Assembly (NCBI GenBank): GCA_003988855.1 | Contig: QYAI01000020.1 | Span: forward strand, 310,001 to 374,000 | Direction of reading: 5' to 3' | Length of the DNA stretch: 64,000 nucleotides | From: Arachnopeziza araneosa | Taxonomy: Eukaryota; Ascomycota; Leotiomycetes; Helotiales; Arachnopezizaceae | In this document: positions 1 through 9,453 of the stretch, piece after piece | Layout of the letters: each line of letters starts with the position of its first letter | How positions within the stretch are numbered: position 1 is the first letter of the stretch | Program-made: the position numbers and the translations under genes | Notes under the pieces: generated by a model | What the model was told of the DNA's origin: nothing | Database searches by the model: none | What the model saw: the letters and a program-made list of their open reading frames with translations, nothing else

Positions 1-490
1 CAGTGACACCTGAGTATCGTGTGCCGCTCATGATTCCTGGTGCTCTCTTGACGCCCATCGGACTCTTCTGTAAGTTTGCACCAAAACGTCTCGAAGGTCG
101 GTGTTCTGGTGTTATTTGAAGGATACTGACTCTGCATGCAACCTAGGGTACGGCTGGTCTGTTGAGAAGCACTTATTCTGGCTCATGCCAGATATTGGTA
201 TTTGTCTCTTTGGTTTCGGGGTTACTCTGTCACAAGCGGCTGCCATAAACTATATCATCGAGATATTCGGCGAGCATTCTGCATCGGCCTCAGCTGCTGT
301 GCGAATTCTATCGAACCTCTTTGGGTTTTCATTTCCCCTTTTTGCACCGCAGCTCTATGCTACCCTCGGGTATGGTTGGGGGAATAGCCTCTTGGCTTTC
401 CTGTTCCTGGCAATGGGAATTCCAGCTCCCATTATCCTGTGGAAGTTTGGAGCTCGGATTAGAGCTGCGGGAAAGACCTGGAGTGGTTAG
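1..490 (+). CDS. MFS drug:H+ antiporter-like transporter, C-terminal part (cut by window edge)
   Basis: This is the 3' end of a major facilitator gene. Exon 1 is open from the left edge (frame beginning at base 3) to 69, an intron with GTAAGT donor and CCTAG acceptor spans 70-146, and the last exon runs 147-490 with a TAG stop. Splicing restores the family motif GLFWYGW followed by a charged SVEKH stretch, which is typical of fungal DHA1 multidrug or Flr1-like transporters. About 136 residues are visible, with the last three or so membrane helices, including a Gly/Ala-rich LFGFGVTLSQAAAINYI segment. Substrate cannot be told from the sequence. The start and the N-terminal helices lie outside the window. 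I am sure of the superfamily and moderately sure of the DHA1 class. Confidence 0.85.
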
Positions 491-818
491 TTGTAGATTT
501 AGGAGAAGAGGGTTATGAATACAGACAGATGAATCTTCCAAAGTAGATGCCAGCCCACATCTAAGCGAGGATGCGTAGTAAAAATGCCCTAGGAAGCGGG
601 AAGGTCTGGAACGGCTCTCGTCTCTGCGAGAGGATTCCAGGCTCTGCCTTCTGGGTTTTTCATTCATCAGACCACTCACAGTTGTGACCATAATCTGCCC
701 AGCGCTGGGTCTGCAACGTGTAGACTCTCCGCGTCTTCCTATTCGAAAGGGAGTCGTACGAGAAAACGCCCCACATGGCCATCAGACCACCGATATAGTG
801 GCGTCCCCCCTGTGGACA

Positions 819-829
819 ATGACCCCTCC
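819..829 (-). promoter_or_regulatory. STRE-like CCCCT/AGGGG element, copy 1
   Basis: The word ATGACCCCTCC occurs here and again exactly at 1191-1201, both upstream of the phosphoketolase gene. It contains CCCCT, the complement of the AGGGG stress-response element bound by Msn2/4-type zinc fingers. The identity of the two 11-mers is seen in the sequence; a regulatory role is inference. Confidence 0.3.
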
Positions 830-1190
830 TACGTCAGGGCGGGCTGTGGATGCAGCTGATTACAAGCTCATTGGTATATGAACGGACAAGGACAGCTAGG
901 GAGAGCGGCGTGCCTCATGCAATCGTCGATATTGGCGTAGAAAGTCAATCGGAACCACATGCTGAAGCTTGAAGCTCCCACCATCTCAACGCGGACGAGG
1001 CCGGCCGTTGGGGTCTGGCAAAATGCTGGCCATCAATCATCCCATCGCTCATGGATCCTGATTTGGGCCCTGGCCTGATGGGAGAAGGATGGATCCCTTC
1101 ACAGAGTCGGATCAAGAAATGGATCCCGATCTGCTGAGTCGGAGCTCTCACGGCCGTGTGCTGCAATAGACTGACTGTACACCCACGTCC

Positions 1191-1201
1191 ATGACCCCTC
1201 C
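1191..1201 (-). promoter_or_regulatory. STRE-like CCCCT/AGGGG element, copy 2
   Basis: Second identical copy of the 11-bp word found at 819-829, about 230 bp before the phosphoketolase start codon. Function is inferred only from the core CCCCT and the repetition. Confidence 0.3.
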
Positions 1202-1430
1202 ATACTAGCTTTAGCTGCCCTTCCAACATTTCTTTAAAAGATAGCATCGCCTGCCCGTCCCCATCCTGTTTCTCAATTCAAGCAACTTGACTTCAAGTCA
1301 TTCACTCAAATCACTCAATTCCATCACCCGGCCAAGAGTCTTCATTCTTGCGCCTGCCAAATTCCTGGTCCGGGCATAACAACCTTCATCCCACTTCCGC
1401 CATCCATTGAACCTTTTGCCATCTGAAAAC

Positions 1431-3937
1431 ATGGCTCCAGCTGCCGACGAAGTCGAGGCCAAGAGCATTTCTGCCTATGGAACTGCTCGCTCCACCGTCA
1501 GTGGAAAGCCTCTCGATGCCGAAGAGCTCCGCAAAATGGACGCCTGGTTCAGAGCCAGCTTGTATCTTTGCCTTGGTATGCTCTATCTCAAGTCGAATCC
1601 TCTACTCAAAGAACCTCTCAAAGTCGAAAACTTCAAGTCTCGATTGCTCGGCCATTGGGGCTCAGATGCCGGTCAATCATTCACATGGATGCACATGAAT
1701 CGACTTATCATCAAATACAAGCTCGATACCCTCTTCATCTCCGGCCCAGGCCATGGAGCTCCCGGAATCATATCTCAATCATATCTCGAGGGTGTGTACT
1801 CGGAAGTCTACCCAGACAAGTCAGAGGATGAAGAGGGAATGCGGAAATTCTTCAAGCAATTCTCATTCCCAGGCGGTATTGGCAGTCATGCGACCCCAGA
1901 GACACCAGGTAGCATCCACGAGGGTGGTGAGCTTGGATACTCAATCTCACACGCATTCGGCACTGTCTTCGATCATCCAAACTTGATCGCCTTGACAATG
2001 GTAGGAGATGGTGAGGCTGAGACCGGCCCACTTGCCACCAGCTGGCACAGCACCAAGTTCCTTAATCCTATCACCGATGGAGCTGTCCTCCCAGTTCTTC
2101 ATCTCAATGGATATAAGATCAACAACCCGACTATCCTCGCTCGTATCAGCCATGAAGAGTTGACTGCTCTATTTGTCGGATATGGATGGACACCCTATTT
2201 TGTTGAGGGTAGTGATATTGAGAGCATGAACCAAGCCATGGCTGCCACCCTTGAGCACTGCGTCTTGGAGATCAAGAAGATTCAAAAAGAGGCACGAGAC
2301 TCGAAGAAAGCTTTCCGTCCACGATGGCCCATGATTGTTCTACGAACTCCCAAAGGATGGACTGCACCAAGAAAAATTGACGGCAAACTACTTGAAGGCT
2401 TCTGGCGTGCTCACCAAATCCCCATCACCGATGTTGCAACGAATCCTGCCCACTTGAAGATATTGGAGGATTGGATGAAGAGCTACAAGCCCGAGGAAGT
2501 ATTTGGTGAGGACGGCAAGATCATCCCAGAGCTCAAGTCACTCGCGCCTACTGGAACAGCTCGTATGAGCGCCAACCCAGTTGGCAATGGTGGTCTTCTC
2601 AGGAAGCCTCTTGATATACCAGACTTTACGGCTTACGCATTTGGTCCCATCAAGCCAGGTATCTCGAATCTCCCAAGCATGTCGAACTTTTCGAAATTCC
2701 TTCGAGATATTGTTGAAAAAAATCAAACCAACTTCCGCGTCTTCGGACCGGATGAGACCGAGTCCAACAAACTTGGTGAGATCTACAAGGCAGGAAAGAA
2801 AGTTTGGATGGGTGATTACTTTGAGGAGGATGAGGACGGAGGAAATCTTGCAATGGCAGGACGTGTAATGGAAATGCTTAGTGAACATACCTGCGAAGGC
2901 TGGTGAGTGTAAAGATCTCTTCCGGAGTATTGTCACTAAAGTTCTTTAGGCTCGAAGGTTATATTCTCTCTGGACGACATGGACTGCTCAACAGCTACGA
3001 GCCCTTCATCCACATCATCGATTCTATGGTTAACCAACACTGTAAATGGATCGAGAAGTGTAACGAGGTTGAATGGCGTGTCAAGATTGCATCTCTCAAT
3101 ATCCTCTTGACAGCGACAGTCTGGAGACAAGATCATAATGGATTTACTCATCAAGACCCTGGTTTCCTTGATGTCGTTGCCAACAAGAGTCCAGATGTCG
3201 TCCGTATCTATCTCCCACCTGACGGAAATACTCTACTCTCTGTGATGAATCACTGTCTTAAGAGCGTTTCCTACGTCAACGTTATTGTGGCAGACAAGCA
3301 AGACCACCTCCAATACCTCGACATGGAAGAAGCAATCGAGCACTGCACCAAAGGTCTCGGAATCTGGGACTGGGCTAGTAACGATCAAGGCGTCGAACCC
3401 GACGTGGTCATGGCATCTTGCGGCGATGTTTCCACCTCGGAATCCTTGGCAGCCACGGCTCTCCTCCGCGAGCTGATCCCTGACCTCAAGATCCGCTTTG
3501 TCAATGTTGTCGACCTCTTCAAGCTCATCTCAGAAGTCAACCACCCGCACGGCCTCTCGGATAAAGAATGGAGTGCTATCTTCACGCAAGACAAGCCCAT
3601 CATCTTCAACTTCCACTCCTACCCATGGCTCGTCCACAGACTCACCTACAAACGTCCAGGGCAGTCAAACATTCACGTGAGAGGATACAAGGAGAAGGGT
3701 AACATTGATACGCCTCTCGAGTTGGCTATCCGCAATCAGACGGATCGGTACAGTCTCGCGATGGATGCTATTGACCGTATCCCTAGCTTGCACAACAAGG
3801 CATCTGGCGCGAGAGAGAAGCTGGCGAATCTGCAGATCAAGGCTAAGACGGAGGCTTATTCGAACGGTCTTGATCCTGAATACATCCGCAACTGGGTCTG
3901 GCCGTTCCCCAAGGAAGAAAAGAAAAGTTTGTTTTGA
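1431..3937 (+). CDS. Xylulose-5-phosphate/fructose-6-phosphate phosphoketolase
   Basis: Thiamine-diphosphate enzyme that splits xylulose 5-phosphate (or fructose 6-phosphate) with phosphate into acetyl phosphate and glyceraldehyde 3-phosphate (or erythrose 4-phosphate) in the cytosol. Two exons, 1431-2902 and 2950-3937, with a 47-nt GTGAGT...TTTAG intron, give 819 residues, the normal length. Family motifs are clear: GPGHGAPG near residues 105-112, the GSHATPETPGSIHEGGELGY stretch, and the diphosphate-binding GDGEAETGPLA near 192-202; the C-terminal half has FGPDETESNKL and SYEPFIHI. I chose the ATG at 1431, which opens MAPAADEVEA and follows a CAAAC-like leader, over a non-conserved upstream in-frame codon at 1407. 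In several fungi the gene sits beside acetate kinase; here its upstream neighbour is an MFS transporter and no kinase is seen in the window. Confidence 0.97.
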
Positions 3938-4225
3938 AATGGAAGAAGCGGGTAGACCTAAATGATGATTTTGGGAGTTGGGATGGAATGATGAGGATAA
4001 GATTTTTGACCTACGAATAACGCTCATCTCATGTAACACGTAAAACGTAAAACGTAAAACTTTAAACTCAATCTCCACATGACTGCCTTTTCCTCGTCCT
4101 CTTCCACTTTGTTGCACATCGACATTTAACATTTGATAATAGTATCCGTGAGCTCTCTCGGATACGCTGTTGAACCCCACCTACCATGTTTTGCTCGAGC
4201 GCGTCACCAACCCGCAGAACAAGAC

Positions 4226-4265
4226 CAGCCCAGCCAGCCCAGCCAGCCCAGCCCAGCCCAGCCCA
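4226..4265 (+). repeat. CAGCC/CAGCCC short tandem repeat
   Basis: Seven or so back-to-back copies of CAGCC or CAGCCC can be read directly. It is a simple-sequence repeat in non-coding DNA. Confidence 0.85.
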
Positions 4266-4483
4266 ACCAAAGAGCCTCCCACTGCTCTCCCCCCAATCCC
4301 AACCACCGATCCCACAAGTTTTGTTGCACGTCGCTGTTCAAACATTGGGACGCTTTCATAGCGCCCGCCCCAAGGCGTTCACGAAAGATGGCCGCCGACT
4401 GATGCTCGAGGATAGTTTAGGGAAGAGGGGGTCCGTGGGTGCGGGGGGAAGAGGCTTGATGCGGACATGGCTCCGAGTGGACA

Positions 4484-4615
4484 GGAGGGAGGGAGGGAGG
4501 CGGGAAGGAGGGAGGGAGGGGGGGGGGGGCTCGTACTGTAGCGCCCGTTTGTTGGGATGGGGTAGTGGTGGTAAGGCAGGGAAAGGCAGGGAAAGGCAGG
4601 GAAGGGCAGGGGGGA
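4484..4615 (+). repeat. G-rich purine tract with GGGA and GGCAGGGA repeats
   Basis: The + strand has repeated GGGA units, a 12-G homopolymer at 4518-4529, and four GGCAGGG(A) units at about 4573-4612. The spacing of G3+ runs fits the formal G-quadruplex pattern. Whether the structure forms or matters is not shown. Confidence 0.75.
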
Positions 4616-5574
4616 GAGACAGCTTGACGGCCGTTGGGGAACCGGGTGCCCAGGTGCTGGTTTCTGGGGCTGAGGGGGGGGAAAAGGGCAGGTGTGGGCG
4701 TCTGTCTGTGAGTGAGACGGAGGGGGAGGAGTGCGATGGTGTGAACGTGATTGGCCATCTGCTGAAGGGCGATTTGGAGAGATCGAGATCTCCTGCATCG
4801 TGCTCGAGATGCTACTTACTGTAAACAAAGCCGATTTCTAGTACTCTTAAGAGTCCTCTCTTCAGCGTGCTTGCGGGGTCGACGTGGACATCCATCCCAC
4901 CCAGGCAAGACAGCAATCGAGGCATCATGACATAACACGTACGCTTCCCCCTCCCGGCGCGAGGTTCTTTTTTTTTTCGTTGCATTTCGCAGCAACTGAG
5001 ACAGCACGGCGGAGTAAGCTGGAAGGAGCAGGAGCAGGAGTAGGAGCAGAGCGGCGGCGGCGGCGATGGGGTGGTGGGAAAAGGTAGCGTCTTACCCAGG
5101 GCGCGCGGGTGAGATTTTTCTTACACTTGACTCTGGGAGATTTTCTCCCCGTGATGTAATATGTCTCGGGGTTTGCTTCGCATGCGATGAGGAGCGGCTT
5201 GGCTGGCGGGATCGCATCTCGAGGCGGGTTGAGTCTGGATATGCGTCTGCAGATCTGTCTCGGTGGCAGACGTGGTAACAACCATCGTACTGTACTTTCA
5301 AGTCTCTTTCGTGCAAACATGCAAAGCGAGAACCGTGTCCAGTCTCTCTTCCACAGTCACGCGAAGCCGCACCGAGTAAACACATGCTACAATCCTACCT
5401 TGAGCCGAAAGCTGAAGAGCAGACCGAACAAATATTTCTTCCAGAGTGATGATCTAGAATCACTCCTAACCAGCTCAATAAGACAGTAGGGTTGAAAGTT
5501 GCCATAGCTTGTCAATGTTATACAATGTGCAGAATAAAGTTAAATTAGAGCAGTCAACCAATCTTATTCATTTG

Positions 5575-7296
5575 TCACCTCATGACATTTTCTCTCAAAC
5601 CTCTCGTTCTCAAACTACGCACATAATCTCCTTTGAATGGCAAATTAACGGCATTTGCATGCGGATTCACCGCAGCCAGCTTGCCTTTCGCATCAACTCC
5701 ACCATTTTCTAATGCCATTCTTACAGCATCACCCCGTACAATATCAGCACCACTGTCCGCGCTCCCCCTGCGGCTTGCAATTTCCATTCCTCTCCCTGTC
5801 AGGAGCCCTCGAATGCCACCTGCTTTACGAGCTGGAAGCTCACTGCTACCAGCACTACACACGTACAGCAGATATTTCAGGTTCGGCAAGGTTTGTCTGA
5901 TGTCCATAACTTTCAGACCTTGACTCTCGGCAAGACATTCAATGTTCTTATTCAACAAGAAAACACCGTAATCGAAACGGAACCGAACGGTACCTTTCAT
6001 GTATAGAGGGAAAGTTCGCTGGTTGTCTTGAAGAATTGAGATGTAGTCGTGAATGATAGACCGCGAACCATACGGAGATACTGCATATGGCAAAGGAACA
6101 GAGAGGTAGTATTGTAACATGTCGACTAATCGGGCAACATAGCCCAGAGCGGCTGACACAATGTCTTCATCCACATCGTCAAAGATAGAATTAGGCAGCC
6201 GCAGGCCACAGATGGTGAATAAGAGAGGGTGGGATGTAGGTTCGATCGGATAGATAGATATCAACTCCTCACATATCCTCCTTCTCTGGCCATGGACATC
6301 CGAAGTGGCCGTATTGAGCAGGCCTCGGCTATTCTCCAGTTTTCCTTGAGCGTGGTTTATATCGTCCAGAGCCCGAGCCTGTACTTCATTCCCTGCTTGC
6401 ATTGCTTTCCTCCTTGCGGCTATGGATGCCTTCATCTCTGCTCTTCTCCGTATTGAAGTTTTGAGGAGTTTCCGTTCAGATGCAAGATATTTGTTTGCCA
6501 GTACAACTTCTTCTTCCGCCTGAGAAGAATCAGCAGCCGGTTCGGACTGCAGAAGGGCATTGATCTGAGCTGCCAGTTCCTCACGAGTAGCTAATGCATC
6601 TTGAATGGACTCGTCAAGGTTCGATAAGCGCATGAGAGCGCTGTAAGAGGAGGTCGGGAGACTTGGCCCCGGTTTTGGACGTGGGGGTTTGGATGTAAGA
6701 TCAATTGTATATATCCCATCGACGAGGTAGAATAGCATACAGTTGGGTGGAAGAGAGTGATTTTCCAAAGTCCCAATGAACTGTAATGACTGTAGGTTGA
6801 CCTCTTCCTCGATCAAAGGTACGAAGTCGTCCTTCTTCACCCAGACTCTCACAGTGACGGTATCTAACCGTGTGATCCCAGAGTCAAAAGCTGAAAGATC
6901 AAAAAAACGAAACGTTGGATTCATGGCCTTTTCAATAACCTCGCTGATGTATATAGGCTCATCTTGCCCTTCGCAATGCAACGTGAAGAAGCTATCTGCC
7001 ATTCGGTTATCGATCACATTTTCGAGCTTCTTCTGTCGAAAGTCTGGACTCGCTCCCGCCCAGATAGTACTCCTTCTTCGCACCTTTCCCGGTCGTAGAT
7101 TTCCCGAGGAGTGGGAATGGTGGAGCTGGGGCTCTCGTAGAGCTTCAAGCTTCTGGGGTGATTTATTGAGGGCCGCATCATCAATTGTTTGTCCGCGCGG
7201 CCGTGTCAGAGTGAGATTGCGCAGATAAATTCCTTGAAGATGTCGCAGTTTCCGATTCTGCGGAAGCAGCAAGGGCCGCGAGGGTTCTGAAGACAT
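5575..7296 (-). CDS. UVRAG/Vps38-like subunit of PI3-kinase complex II (UVRAG/Atg14 domain)
   Basis: Single-exon gene of 573 residues starting MSSEPSRPLLL and ending at a TGA at 5577-5575. The layout matches the UVRAG/Vps38 family: a basic N-terminus, a C2-like beta region (about 95-200, with FTLHCEGQDEPIYISEV and a VRVWVKKDDF strand), a long coiled coil rich in Glu/Lys/Arg/Ala (about 222-345) and a C-terminal alpha/beta part with the conserved HPLLFTICGLRLPNS, FDDVDEDIVSAALGYVARLV and PYGSRSIIHDYISIL blocks. In this family the protein joins Vps34, Vps15 and Atg6/Vps30 on endosomes and vacuole-directed vesicles and acts in sorting and autophagy. Assignment to the UVRAG/Atg14 domain family is firm; Vps38 rather than Atg14 is inferred from the C2-like region and the conserved C-terminus. 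Confidence 0.88.
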   Translation of the reverse strand: MSSEPSRPLLLPQNRKLRHLQGIYLRNLTLTRPRGQTIDDAALNKSPQKLEALREPQLHHSHSSGNLRPGKVRRRSTIWAGASPDFRQKKLENVIDNRMADSFFTLHCEGQDEPIYISEVIEKAMNPTFRFFDLSAFDSGITRLDTVTVRVWVKKDDFVPLIEEEVNLQSLQFIGTLENHSLPPNCMLFYLVDGIYTIDLTSKPPRPKPGPSLPTSSYSALMRLSNLDESIQDALATREELAAQINALLQSEPAADSSQAEEEVVLANKYLASERKLLKTSIRRRAEMKASIAARRKAMQAGNEVQARALDDINHAQGKLENSRGLLNTATSDVHGQRRRICEELISIYPIEPTSHPLLFTICGLRLPNSIFDDVDEDIVSAALGYVARLVDMLQYYLSVPLPYAVSPYGSRSIIHDYISILQDNQRTFPLYMKGTVRFRFDYGVFLLNKNIECLAESQGLKVMDIRQTLPNLKYLLYVCSAGSSELPARKAGGIRGLLTGRGMEIASRRGSADSGADIVRGDAVRMALENGGVDAKGKLAAVNPHANAVNLPFKGDYVRSLRTRGLRENVMR

Positions 7297-8691
7297 CTCT
7301 TGATGCCATGAGTGATGGTCTCTAATGATGTTGTTGGGTTAATTTGGTTTAGTGCCTCGGCGAAATGATACCCCCGATTGTCAGCCTCGAGAATAAGGCT
7401 GAGGATTTGGGTTGCTCTTCCACGAGGTATATCTGTCACGGTGGACTACGATTTAAATTCAAGGATTTATGGCAAGGTGGAACAAGTTCAAAAACTACTG
7501 GCTTCAAAATGTGGCAATGTTGCACGGTGATAGATAACTCCCTGCAGTTAGGTCGAACTTTAGAAGCTAGCACACTGTTCCCCTTCTCAACACTCCTTCA
7601 CATGTCTCATATCAATCAGACGGCTAGAGGTAGGCTTAAAGATCTCAAAGATGAGGCTTCATTGTGAATAAAAGACTGTAATATGCCTACCTGGCATCCT
7701 ACTGCTTCCTCAGGCTGCCACTCCTAGAATGGTCTAGAAGCTTGCTGGACAATTGGTAGCAAACTAGTAAGTCACCATGCTTCCCAGAGGCTTGCACCAT
7801 TCCAAAGCTTAGCGATGTTTATGCAATGGGCCGCACGGGAAGTAACCGCTCATGCTGCCTCCCGTACTCCTTCAACTTCCACATCCGCGCCCACTCATCC
7901 ATTTCGGCTCGTGAAGTTTGTACAGCACCTATCTGCTAAAAAGTAGTAGATTATAAGATTATAAGCTTTGGAATTCCAATTCTAGATCTTTAGGGTAATA
8001 TTTGCAATGGCTCATGGTTAACCGGATATAGAAGAAGCGAGGCGCTGATGGCAACTAGGTTAGGTGTACAAACTTCAGTGACGGAGAAATATAATAATGC
8101 AGGAGAGCAGGGGATAAATAGAAGTGGCTCGGTGAAGATCTGCGTATAAGATAAATGGAAAGGGTAGCTACTCGAAGAGAGAGGTTGGGGTATGCTCGGG
8201 GACCTACAGCTTCGGTCTTGGTCCTTTTCTCAGTCGGAAGCACATAGAGCAGATACGAAACTTGCTCTGGCGTTCGAATCAAATCCACTGATGGATAAGG
8301 ATCTCCGAAGACCAGAGTCCAAGAAGCTCAAGCCAATTGGTTCACCCAGAGTGTTACCAGATATACGGAAGCTTGTGTAAGACGAGCTTCTACTTCTGGA
8401 GAAGGTTCACATCAAAGATGTGCTCCCAACGCCCAGAAGAACATGTTGAAGAACATCTTGTTGAATTGGAACGATTTTGAATATGCTTTTCGCTGTTCTC
8501 CCAGAGCAAGTGTTGAAATCAAGCGCTCCTCCGGATCCGATAAGAACAAAGTAGATATACCTGCTTAAAGGCTATATCCAACTCGTCATGAGAAAAATGA
8601 AACGCTGTGCAACCGTTAAAAGGTGCAGAAATCGCAAACGCTGTCTATGTTGAATGCCTCCCAAACGCCAAAGCGAGTCTCCCAGCAGAAA
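7297..8691. other. Intergenic between UVRAG-like and APRT genes
   Basis: About 1.4 kb that is the 5' side of the UVRAG-like gene and the 3' side of APRT. Only short, overlapping frames without family signal are present; AT content rises around 7900-8100. I see no RNA gene or repeat. Confidence 0.55.
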
Positions 8692-9453
8692 TCAGGACTT
8701 CATATCGTCAGATAGAAGGGTGACAACGGGTGCATTGAGCTTATCGCGGCCTTTTAGGAAGTCGAGTTCGAGAATAAAGAGGTACCCGATCAGATTTCCA
8801 CCGAGCTGTTCCACGAGTTTTCCAGCAGCCTCAGCAGAACCGCCTGTTGCACGAGAATCAGCCACACGAAAGTTGAGGTTGAGGGAAATGGTGGGGGGGG
8901 GGGGGCGCATACCGGTGGCAATGATATCATCAACGACCAGGACCGACTGGCCCTTTTTCACAGCATCACTTTGAATCTGAAAATAATCGACGCCATATTC
9001 CTTTTCGAAAGCAGCCTCGTGCGTCGGACCAGGCAGTTTACCCCGCTTTCGCACCGGTGCAAAGCTGGCTCCAAGCCTCAAGGCCAGACTGGGACCAAAG
9101 AGGAAGCCTCTCGCGTCGAGTCCCACGATGACCTCCGGAATCACCCCATGGTTTAGTTGCAAGACTTGTAGCTCGAGAGCACGGATGAGCGACGTGTGCA
9201 CCGAGTGCGAGGCGAAGAGGGGCAGGATATCGACAAAATCTATTCCCGGAATGGGAAAGTCGGGGAACTGGCGGAGCGCTGCTCGAAGTTTCTCCTTGAC
9301 ACCGGCGAGTTCGGTGGCACTGGAGGCAGCGGAGGTGGACTGGGGCTCAAGTCTCGTGGCATCGTCGGTGGTGGTGGAAGTCGTGGTGGAAGCTTTGGTG
9401 CTATGAGGAGGGGTCGGTGGAAGAGCACTAGATGATTGTTGTGAGGTCATCAT
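8692..9453 (-). CDS. Adenine phosphoribosyltransferase
   Basis: Purine-salvage enzyme that joins adenine and PRPP to AMP. Two exons, 9453-8913 and 8843-8692, flank a 69-nt intron (8912-8844; GTATGC...ACAG). The intron is a multiple of three and has no stop, so unspliced RNA stays open with a 23-codon insertion, but only splicing restores the PRPP-binding loop as VLVVDDIIATGGSAEAAG. Other family blocks are FPDFPIPGIDFVDILPLF, IVGLDARGFLFGPSLALRLG and RKRGKLPG. Spliced length is 230 residues; the core is of usual size and is preceded by about 50 Ser/Thr-rich residues that are not conserved in the family. The only in-frame start codons are the two adjacent Met codons at the very beginning. A run of 13 C (coding strand) lies within the intron near its donor. 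Confidence 0.96.
   Translation of the reverse strand: MMTSQQSSSALPPTPPHSTKASTTTSTTTDDATRLEPQSTSAASSATELAGVKEKLRAALRQFPDFPIPGIDFVDILPLFASHSVHTSLIRALELQVLQLNHGVIPEVIVGLDARGFLFGPSLALRLGASFAPVRKRGKLPGPTHEAAFEKEYGVDYFQIQSDAVKKGQSVLVVDDIIATGMRPPPPTISLNLNFRVADSRATGGSAEAAGKLVEQLGGNLIGYLFILELDFLKGRDKLNAPVVTLLSDDMKS
8893..8905 (+). repeat. 13-G homopolymer inside the APRT intron
   Basis: Thirteen consecutive G on the + strand, that is C on the coding strand, starting about 7 nt after the intron donor. Such runs are prone to length change and to sequencing error; because it is intronic it should not alter the spliced protein. Confidence 0.9.

Larger units (their letters stand above)
491..1430. other. 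Intergenic: 3' end of MFS gene and promoter of phosphoketolase
   Basis: I see no coding region of good quality here. The part from about 1250 to 1430 is pyrimidine-rich (many TCA/CTC/CCA runs), which is usual for a fungal 5' leader just before a strongly expressed gene. Two copies of an 11-bp word containing CCCCT lie at 819-829 and 1191-1201. Confidence 0.6.
3938..5574. other. Convergent intergenic region with GC/purine-rich simple repeats
   Basis: The two flanking genes end toward each other, yet 1.6 kb separates them. The stretch holds three CGTAAAA units (about 4039-4060), a CAGCC/CAGCCC tract (4226-4265), a GGGA-rich purine run ending in twelve G (4484-4529) and a GGCAGGGA repeat (about 4573-4612). 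Open frames exist on both strands (for instance 4186-4824) but they translate to low-complexity Pro/Ser or Gly/Arg and have no introns or family signal, so I do not call a gene. Confidence 0.6.

Noticed and set aside
4186..4824. 212-codon open frame on the + strand
   Set aside because: Translation is low-complexity Pro/Ser then Arg/Gly from simple repeats; open frames also exist on the other strand and there is no family signal.
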